From assembly GCF_905220365.1 (NCBI RefSeq), contig NC_061126.1:4092001-4156000 (forward strand): a stretch of DNA of 64,000 nucleotides, in the 5' to 3' direction. Each line of letters starts with the position of its first letter. The first letter of the stretch is position 1. This document shows positions 57,301-64,000 of this stretch, piece after piece. The stretch is from Vanessa cardui (taxonomy: Eukaryota; Arthropoda; Insecta; Lepidoptera; Nymphalidae). The notes under the pieces were generated by a model that saw only the letters and a list, made by a program, of their open reading frames with translations, was not told the DNA's origin and made no database searches. The position numbers and the translations under genes are program-made.

Positions 57301-58649
57301 TGCACGTTCTCGTCCAGTATATCTCTACCTATTATTACCGGTTCAGCAATAGTGCCATCGGGTACTATGTGAAACAATACTGAGAGCGACAAGCCTTGGA
57401 CATTAATGGAACTAATAACCTGGGAAACACATTCCACATCACCACTACCAATGCCCTTCAGATACACTAATTCACCCTGCGCAGTACCAGGGAACTTATC
57501 GGCATAGCTATTGGTTACTAATGAACAAGCAGATCCACTATCAAAAAGAAAGGGAACTGACTCACCGGATGATGTAGTTAACGTGCTCCTCGATGCCTTG
57601 CGTTCACACACATGGACCTCTTTGACCGGCGCTACTCCACTGCCGCCCACTCGATCGGGACACGCCGATGCCAGGTGTCCTGGTCTTCCACACACAAAGC
57701 AGGTGATTGGTCTGTCAGTGCCTTTGGATGCTTGATTGCGCGTCTTGTCAGAAGCAGCAGGCTCTTCCTTTCGCTTACGACAGTCGATTGCTTTGTGACC
57801 CGAAATACCGCAGCGGTGACATATCCCCGTGAAGCGCGATTCATAAAATCGGGTCCTTTTCACATCTGGATCATGGTTATCGTTACTTTCGTGCTTTCGT
57901 TTAAGCGAAATGCCGTTGAGAATTCGTAGAAGTTGAGATCTAGTCGTTGGGTTATGGGAGTGGAGCTCACGACGAATCACTCCGTCTTTTTGGCATAAAA
58001 CCGACGATACAAATCCCGTGGTAATGTCTTCAGGCATTTCCGTCCGCGGAATGCGTCCGATGATGTTCCAAAGTCGTATGGCTGCCTCACTCGCGGATTC
58101 TTTAACACCGACTTGGAAACGTAGAATTTCATCGAAATAATCTTGTGGCATCATAGGCTTGGCAAACTTCGCGAGCAATATTTCTTTTATTTGAGGCCAT
58201 GTCAGCTGCGATGTTTGCAGTCGTGTTAAGCAGGTAGAAGCTCGGCCTTTAAGTGCTCGTGTCAGTAACAACAGCAGGTCTGCACCTCCTAACTTGCGGT
58301 CATTGATTACAATTTCGGTCACGTTGCACCAACCTTCTATGTCTGCTTCGCTGTCGTCTGGGTCGAACTCAATTAATTGGATAGATGCGCTGCTTACAGA
58401 TTGCGGTTGTGTTAAAGCCATCATTCGAGACAAAAACAACTCCATATGTTGCGGCAGGCTTTGTTCCGGTGCCGATGCTGACGATCTGGTACGAGTATTC
58501 TCTTCAGAAGTAAGCCCTTCACATCCCACTTCTGATAACGGCACATTGCCGTTATCATTATTTTTGGTTCCCATATGTAGCTGCCGAGCGATCGTGGGTT
58601 GTCGGGCGAAGAGAATTAAAGTCACGTGAGATTGTTTTACAATATCCAA
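54342..58649 (-). CDS. Gag-pol polyprotein of the gypsy-type retrotransposon
   Basis: One uninterrupted frame of 1435 codons. Gag-like region about 60-260; two zinc knuckles at about 277-290 and 317-330 (C-x2-C-x4-H-x4-C); aspartic protease with DSG at 370-372; reverse transcriptase about 540-720 with YMDD at 679-682; RNase H about 822-945 (HTDAG start); integrase with an H-H-C-C zinc motif near 1030-1075 and a D-D-E core after it. The tail after about 1300 is an integrase C-terminal segment without a chromodomain. The first ~37 codons lie inside the LTR, so true translation may start further in, for example at the Met near residue 69. Gag and pol are in one frame. Confidence 0.88.
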   Translation of the reverse strand: MDIVKQSHVTLILFARQPTIARQLHMGTKNNDNGNVPLSEVGCEGLTSEENTRTRSSASAPEQSLPQHMELFLSRMMALTQPQSVSSASIQLIEFDPDDSEADIEGWCNVTEIVINDRKLGGADLLLLLTRALKGRASTCLTRLQTSQLTWPQIKEILLAKFAKPMMPQDYFDEILRFQVGVKESASEAAIRLWNIIGRIPRTEMPEDITTGFVSSVLCQKDGVIRRELHSHNPTTRSQLLRILNGISLKRKHESNDNHDPDVKRTRFYESRFTGICHRCGISGHKAIDCRKRKEEPAASDKTRNQASKGTDRPITCFVCGRPGHLASACPDRVGGSGVAPVKEVHVCERKASRSTLTTSSGESVPFLFDSGSACSLVTNSYADKFPGTAQGELVYLKGIGSGDVECVSQVISSINVQGLSLSVLFHIVPDGTIAEPVIIGRDILDENVHVHIDNDRITFSQHKEVNLVDKSSGFDFANIDTDLQDDDKLALIRILEKYSEFFIDDIPTRRVTTGVLRIDPIDPNKTVQRHPYRLAPAEKEIVNEKIESLLKANVIRESSSPFASPILLVKKHDNTDRMCVDYRELNANTRPEHYPLPRIDEQIDRLHGAHYFSSLDMASGYHQIPVDPDSVAKTAFVTPDGQFEYLAMPFGLRNAASVYQRCINSALGPLKDKVTMAYMDDVMIYSNNIATGLERLELTLKALSEAGFSLNFKKCKFMKREIDYLGFVIRAGEVTPNPRKIQALIDAPTPKTATHVRQFLGLASYFRRFIPKFTRLVGPLYPLTKLKGPIKWTDAHNAIHKKIIDILTSEPVLTIFDPDSSIELHTDAGSEGYGAILIQRKNNAPHVVSYFSRRTSDAESRYHSYELETLAVVRAVENFRHYLYGQHFTVFTDCNSLKASKSKTDLTPRVHRWWAFLQAYDFDIVHKQGISMSHADYLSRNPIVEPIPSMQGLNDPRDSRKRNKEVHFIELHQGWLAVEQKRDSEICDLISKHRNNELPEAIAHTYDVRNGILYRKIERNRTSSWLPIVPRSLTWTLINHVHSEIKHLGADKTLNKIYEQYWFPQMSKQVRKFVDSCIVCKASKGCSGAQQVRLHPIPKVSTPWHTIHIDITGKLSGKSDRKEYASVIIDAFTKYVLLQYTPSLDAASAIQCLKKAVCLFGAPKRIIADQGRCYISADFKRFCSDHGIELHLIATGSSRANGQVERIMRTLKCLLTIVENDPNKTWQDELPEVQLALNSTRSRVTGYSPTELMFGIRAQSLGISTLSMHAEPEPRLDLETIRHNASENIKKTVSLDEIRFNRGKAKVRPFSVGDFVFIKSSERNQTKLQRKFKGPFTIIRILDHDRYELRDINGSNRTYKYAHENLRAVPQGYGGLLEVATSLINNEEEAETAAVHSHENGMATPDDDSDTVSISSSHTLTASSNTLSASEYEE

Positions 58650-58900
58650 TTATTATTAAAACGAAATATTATTAGTAATACAGTCAACTGAAATAATGAC
58701 GCTCCACCAGGCACGTTTTGTTTCTGCGAGATGCAAATGGATTGTTTTTCGTTTGACTTCGCTAACAAAAGAGACTGAAGTTGCGTCAGAGCGAAGAGAC
58801 GTCAAAACCGCCATAATTTAAAAAAAAAGGTTGCTATCCGATGTTATTATCGCTTATTTCTGACGTTTCTTGACGCTCTTAAAATACAGTGGCGCCGTCA
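58537..58900 (-). repeat. 5' LTR of the gypsy-type element
   Basis: Starts (minus strand) TGACGGCGCC at 58900 and ends at about 58537. It overlaps the first codons of the polyprotein frame. Confidence 0.8.
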
Positions 58901-59220
58901 AATATATATATATGTGTTTACTAATTAAATACTCTTACCTTTTCATATTATCTTTCATATGTTCGGCTTTTTAATTTATATGAACGTTTTTTAGTTTTCT
59001 TCACAGATTGTACTTTATTTCCCATGTTTACAAAATTAAACTTAACAAAAAAATAAATGGCTAACTACAACTAGACTATTTTAACTTAATATATTTATTT
59101 ACATAAAATAATAATATTCGACAATTAATTTACAATTAAAATTACACAAAAATAAAATCTACGAGATTTTATTCGCAACGATGCGGTGAAAAGAGCGACA
59201 CGTCTGTATAGCAACAGGCC

Positions 59221-60476
59221 AACCGACTCCAAATATAACAATAATTATAACTACATGATATAATCGTTAATCGACTTTTAAGTAGTCTAATATTTTTCAT
59301 TTCATTTAACTTAGGAAGACTCTAAAAAATATGTTGAGTACGCAATTATTTTTATTACTTTTTCGTGCATATTCATTTGTTTTAATATAGTGTTTTGTTT
59401 GAAGTCGGTTTTTCTTTTTGTTAAAATTTTATTTATTTTTTGATTTTAAGTGAAGCTGATGTTGACTAACTAATTTTTTTTTAATATGGATAGATTAAGC
59501 GTTCCGTTTATATGAGTCAGAAACTACTTCGAGGACAATTTCAAAGGAAACTTGCGAATAAAGAATAAATAGACTTTCGAAAATGCGGATTTAATACGTC
59601 ACGCGGCGTAAACTACAAGGATCCCTCGATAGAGCTGTAATCGAACTCAGCAAAAAAACTTTGAAAAAGACCAACTATATTTCGTACATCATATGACATC
59701 ACATCACATACACAAAATTTGATTAAAGATAGTAAGAAATTCTGCCCCATATCGCACCCTAACTGCGAGCCGTATAGGAGTTCCATCACTACATAGTATA
59801 AAACAAAGTCGCTTTCTCTGTCCCTATATCTTTAAATCTACGCAACGGATTTTGATGCGGTTTTTTTTAAAAGATAGTGTGATTCAAGGGGAAGGTTTGT
59901 GTGTATAATACATGAACAATATAGTAAAGAAACACTGATAATTTTAGAAGTTTGCGATGTGATGTCGTATATAAACAAATTCTGTAGTATATTCAGTATC
60001 AGTATTGCACCCGTGCGAAGCCGGGGTGGGTAGCTAGTTGATTATAATATTCGACTATGATAATTACATAAACATAACCACATTACGGAAGGTGACTCAA
60101 ATATCCAAATAACCTATAAATAAAAGATTCGACCGAGTATCGCTAACGTGCTCCTCAGAATTGTTCCGTTCCCTTCCGTTCCGTTACTTTGTCATGGATC
60201 CTGTGCTCAGAACCTTACCAAACTTTCACCAAATTACCCTTGAAGTATATATTTTATAATAAAAAAAGAATTATCAAAATTGGTTAACGTGATTTTCAGT
60301 TATTCACCTGTTTGTCGCGCATATACATAATGCAAATTTAAGACTTATGTCGTTTTCACATGGATACCATCATCAGAAAAAAAAATAAAAAAATGGTACC
60401 CTACGGGAAGCACTACCTTTCAAACAAAAAAAAAATTATCAAAATCGGTCCACCCAGTGAAAAGTTATGAGGTAAC

Positions 60477-60513
<37 letters not shown>

Positions 60514-60556
60514 GACGAATTGATAACCTCCTCCTTTTGGAAGTCGGTTGAAAACC
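59221..60556 (-). repeat. Interspersed repeat family X, copy C (inverted)
   Basis: Reverse orientation relative to copies A and B. It includes the Helitron-like insert with plus-strand TC start at 59786 and CTAG end at 60034-60037, and the poly-A run near 60482-60510 that corresponds to poly-T of the others. Only one foldback arm (59230-59425) is present, so copies A and B carry an extra inverted arm or copy C lost it. Confidence 0.78.
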
Positions 60557-60689
60557 AAAAAAAGACTTTTTTAGAGGTAACTTTGCGATTTTTTTCTATC
60601 GTACCAAATTAATTACATCATGTTTTCAACACAATTAATAACTAGCATCTATCCTGAAGATTAACATATATTTTTTTTTATTTGGTTTA

Positions 60690-61090
60690 TTGCATTGGAT
60701 TATATACTTTTTGGCATTTTAAAACTTGCATTTAGCTCATGTAGTCCCCTTAACGATTCTTTTGAATTTTATAATTGATTATTGTTGAACGTTTTCTGGG
60801 ATCCTGTTGTAAAAACGTATACATTGCCCCAAAAAAGAGTTACTAACCCTGTGTAATCGGGTACAAGGCGTAACAAGTTTATTCTTGTTCCTGGTATTAA
60901 TGGAATGTACGTCACAATTTTTGGGAAAATCATTTATATTTTTGCGTACATACATAACATACATAATAGTCTTAAATTTCATAACTTCTTGTCCAGGGTT
61001 TTTCTTCGCTTACATGTTGCTGACTAAACCTTCGGATATTTATTTAATTAACAAGAATATTGGAGGACTCTTAAAATGGCCTACAGAAAC
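60690..61090 (-). mobile_element. LINE C-terminal fragment
   Basis: The minus-strand frame 60982-60779 reads INTRNKNKLVTPCTRLHRVS then NSFLGQCIRFYNRIPENVQ, a recurrent C-terminal segment of insect LINE reverse transcriptases. No catalytic region remains and the clade was not determined. Confidence 0.65.
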
Positions 61091-61240
61091 AATCCATGAG
61101 CATCATATCTAACTTAACATAACAGGGAGGAGGTTCGAGGTTTCTTCATTGCGATATTATTATTCGAAACGCCTAATCGAGCCAGGCTACCAACTTATAG
61201 TGAACTCATAAATATCTGTATCCGTTTAAAAATATCTATG

Positions 61241-61842
61241 TTACCGGAAATGGATGAAATCTAGGAATCGTTTACAATTCCTAGGGAATGTAAGTAATTC
61301 CTAAAATTACACGGAAAAATTAATAATAATTTATGTTAGACACACCTCCTAGGAATAGTCCACTGAAACCGGCCGAGGATATAAAAAGTCCTTCGTAAGA
61401 AAAACTGTACCAAAACAAGTTGTGTACTATAAAAACAAATTTTAAAATTTACTTCATAAAATGTATTTAATTTTGAAAGCTATAATTATATAGTAAGAAA
61501 TTATTAAATAGTAAGATTATATGGAGATTATTACATTTTACGATATGATTGTTACCTGGACGTTGTTGGCTCAACGAATGATTGAAAAATTATATTATTC
61601 TCATTTTAACAACGTATTTTAATAAAGAAAGCCTTATCCTTATATTTTCCACCATATGATACTTCCATTATATAACTAGGAAATCTACTAGGAATTGTAC
61701 ACATTTCCTAGCACATTGACGTATTAAAAAGCTTTTAAGACAATTTATGCTTTTTATTTTATACATTTCCTAAATAGCTTCGGTGTTATATAAATTTTCG
61801 AAGATTTGTATATAATTCCTAGAGTTCATACATTTCCGGTAA
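61241..61842. mobile_element. MITE with ~27-bp terminal inverted repeats
   Basis: It begins TTACCGGAAATGGATGAAAT and, read inward from the right end, TTACCGGAAATGTATGAACT, both continuing CTAGGAAT. The interior repeats a CTAGGAAT motif several times. It has no coding capacity. Flanks (TATG and TATA) do not give a convincing target duplication. Confidence 0.7.
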
Positions 61843-62340
61843 TATATATACATTTAGAATTAAGTATATGATTTGTGTACCCAAGCTGAGTAAAACTATA
61901 GAGCTTGCGGTAGATACGATTTTATATGTAAATTATTTCTGATATCAATGAAGTCAAATTCATTTAAAAAGAAGATTAGTAAAAATATTTTTGGTAACTA
62001 TTATCATAAAGTTGTCGACATACTATCAAATCAGAGATCAAGAAGTCTAATATTAAAATAAATTGAGTACAATAATAATGTAATTCAATAAGTATCATAA
62101 ATATATTTTTAAATACTTTTATCGTAAGCCAATTATACGATGATATCAATTATTTGATTTTTTAAGTGTTAAACGATAGAGTTATCTAAAACAATATTGC
62201 AACAAAATATTATTATGACAACAAAAATATTACAAAAAAAAGATAACATTTCCCTTAATTATTTTATTAATCGTAACAAAATAGTACATAAATTTTAGTG
62301 CTTAAAATAGGTTTAACAATATTCGCTTAGTCTAATCTTA
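61843..62340. other. AT-rich 3' flank of D13
   Basis: Near 62262-62340, 3' flank shared with D7, D8 and D10. No other gene was seen. Confidence 0.5.
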
Positions 62341-62341
62341 T

Positions 62342-62728
62342 TTAAAAGTTCGAGCACACGCAGACTCTGTTGGCGTTGCAGCGCCCGTATCTGTAGTTCA
62401 GCGCCCAGCACACGCGCTGACACATGGCGGCCGTGCAGACCAGGTTGCTACGCGGCGCATCCAGCAAGGGACTGTTCGGACTGAGTATCACCGGGACTGT
62501 ATCCGGATTCTTAATAAATAGAACATCTGCAATGAAAAAAAGTCGTATGGTCAGTATATAAATAAAAAACGTATTTATTAATACATTTTATTATGAAATA
62601 TATAATTCATTAAAACATTTAAATACAAGTGACTTACCAGGTCGTTCACTCTCTTCGCATGATACCATTTGCGCCACCATAAGCGCCGCCAGGAGGGCAA
62701 CCACGAAAAGGAAAATTTTGTTATTCAT
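62342..62728 (-). CDS. D13: six-cysteine peptide precursor (subfamily C, type b/b)
   Basis: Exons 62728-62638 and 62526-62342 (TAA) flank a 111-nt intron and give 91 residues. Leader MNNKIFLFVVALLAALMVAQ, then EESERPD, propeptide VLFIKNPDTVPVILSPNSPL, DAPR and the peptide SNLVC...CSNF. An upstream in-frame ATG (to 62926) lies before the TATA box and is not the start. It is the outermost gene, separated from D12 by the gypsy-type element and other repeats, and it preserves the promoter state that D12 lost. Confidence 0.9.
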
Positions 62729-62780
62729 GATTAATTCTTCAGGTAAGTTTGTCAACTGTGTATCTTGATAATTGCATCCA

Positions 62781-62860
62781 CTATTTATATGAAATTTGAT
62801 TAAGATAAAGTTAAATCTAGGTTTGTTGTTATTATCATCACCGATACTACGAATTCCCCG
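62781..62860 (-). promoter_or_regulatory. D13 promoter: kappaB-like, GATA-like and TATA motifs
   Basis: On the minus strand GGGGAATTCG (62860-62851), TTATCT (62808-62803) and TATAAATAG (62789-62781), 61 bp before the ATG. Between the first two lies GGTGATGATAATAACAAC, the uninterrupted form of the site hit by the hAT-like element in D12. Confidence 0.7.
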
Positions 62861-62929
62861 GTGAATTAGAACAAAATCGACAATATTATTTTTAGTGACA
62901 AGATAAATAAATTTACTAAATTGCAAATA

Positions 62930-64000
62930 GAGTTTAAAAAGTACACTCTTTGTTAAATTATTGATTTAATTATATTATATGTTGTAAATAAATAAATAAC
63001 ACATAAATATTTATTTCATCAATAACCAACACATTGCAATAACATCACATAGGTTGACTTCTTCTTTTGAGTGCCGTGAGCTCCTATGCCAGAAGAAGTC
63101 GCTCTTCCTTAACACACTCATACTTTAATTCAAAATTATAAGACGAAACAGCTAAGAAATTCAAAAATACTTGTGAAAATAGTTAATTGGAGTAACGTGC
63201 GCGCATGTAAATTTCGTGTGAAATTTTTATTCGTAAATAGCTAACTGTATACATATCCAATCCAATCTACAAAAGATGATAAAGTAATAATGCAATTATT
63301 TTCGCTTTACATTCTTGCAGAGTTATACATGTTAAGGATATATTTGTAGGATGTCATTACATACATTATACAAGTGGGATGCAAGATATTGTAACTGTGA
63401 AATTTTATGTGTCTGTATTTTCTTAGCAACAAAATCAAAATCAAAATAAACTGTATTCAAGTGGGCTTTTACAAGCACTTTTGAATCGTTATTTAACAAT
63501 TAAGTTAAGCTACCACCGATTAGGAAAATAGATTCTACCGAGAAGAATCGGCAAGAAACTCAGTAGTTACTCTTTTTCAACATTTAAAAAAATACAGTCA
63601 TGTTGTAATCTAATTTTGTGTGTTTTTTTTAATATTATATGTAAAAAGCTTTTTAATGGGGAGTAAATCAGTTTCGAAGTAAAGGTTCTGAGTTGAAAAC
63701 CTACGCTTTTTATAATTATAACATTTCAATTTATAGTAAATAATTTAAAATAAAAAATTAATTAGGTACAATACGAATTCTAAATAGCTAGTTTTTCAAT
63801 CGAAACATTCATACATTGAGCCACGCGCGGTTCGAGTGAAATTAATATTACTACTACTTATAAAAATTAATATTTTTTTGTTTTTCGGTTTTTATAAATC
63901 TCATATTAAATGTAGTTAATGTTTGTGCCCCCATGAAACTTTATGATACGTATAGATTTTAACAGCAATAATACGTCACTTTTTTACCAAGAGTGAATAG
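62930..64000. other. AT-rich stretch with a retroposon fragment
   Basis: 63421-63600 is a SINE-like repeat (AAATAAACTGTATTCAAGTG, GCTACCACCGATTAGG, GAATCGGCAAGAAACTCAG). No gene was recognised to the window end. Confidence 0.55.

Larger units (their letters stand above)
53383..58900 (-). mobile_element. Ty3/gypsy-type LTR retrotransposon, nearly complete
   Basis: Two ~360-bp direct repeats (53383-53742 and 58537-58900) bracket one long gag-pol frame on the minus strand. The repeats differ visibly by only one small indel (CGCTTTTGACG versus CGCTTATTTCTGACG), so insertion is recent. On the minus strand the 5' LTR begins TGACGGCGCCACTG. AATAT at 53378-53382 and at 58901-58905 is a candidate 5-bp target duplication, although the flank is TA-rich. 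No envelope frame is present. Primer-binding and polypurine sites could not be fixed. Confidence 0.85.

Overview
The window looks like nuclear DNA of a lepidopteran, probably a nymphalid butterfly. It is AT-rich and packed with lepidopteran-style interspersed repeats: tRNA-derived SINEs of the Metulj type, Jockey-like and R1 LINEs, Helitrons with CTAG ends, hAT elements and a Ty3/gypsy element. The host genes have GT-AG introns and TATAAATAC boxes. Nothing bacterial, viral or CRISPR-like is present. The organism call is inference from repeat style; no species-specific marker was recognised.

The gene content is one dispersed multigene family. I find 13 complete two-exon genes (labelled D1 to D13 here; the labels are mine) encoding 90-94 residue secreted precursors. 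Exon 1 encodes a signal peptide and an acidic EE(S/N)ERP segment. A phase-1 intron follows. Exon 2 encodes a propeptide (QNPDTxPxILSP-like) and, after a single Arg, a 35-residue cationic peptide with six cysteines spaced C-x4-C-x3-C-x9-C-x5-C-x-C and a G-R-C gamma-core. This fits the cysteine-stabilised alpha-beta (CS-alpha-beta) defensin fold with a very short N-loop. Subfamilies: A (D1, D2, D4), B (D5, D11), C (D6-D10, D12, D13) and the divergent D3. Orientation is mixed (- + + - + + + - + + - + -), with near-duplicate pairs in inverted orientation.

Layout: 1-3.7 kb, no gene, decayed repeats. 4.2-8.2 kb, D1 and D2 around a 1.7 kb repeat. 8.5-13.3 kb, a stack of retroelements including a broken Jockey-like LINE. 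14.3-16.8 kb, D3 and D4. 17.3-22.8 kb, SINEs, a hAT element in a SINE, a foldback and a Helitron. 23.3-23.7 kb, D5. 25.2-26.9 kb, the second copy of the 1.7 kb repeat. 28.3-44.5 kb, D6-D10 embedded in three copies of a ~2.8 kb spacer. 46.9-50.9 kb, D11 and D12, with a 2.4 kb hAT-like insertion in the D12 promoter. 53.4-58.9 kb, a young gypsy retrotransposon with a 1435-codon open frame. 59.2-61.8 kb, repeats. 62.3-62.9 kb, D13.

The genes probably act as one co-regulated innate-defence peptide battery. Twelve have a TATAAATA box, and D3 a TATATATA box, 61-64 bp (76 bp in D12) before the ATG. Most have a GATA-type TTATCT motif just upstream, and subfamily C also has a kappaB-like GGGGAWTT site. 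The mature-peptide DNA is almost identical at synonymous sites between subfamilies whose flanks differ greatly, which points to gene conversion. In subfamily C, all four combinations of two 5' types and two 3' types occur. D8 and D9 look like the two ends of a ~4.4 kb inversion that recombined within exon 2.
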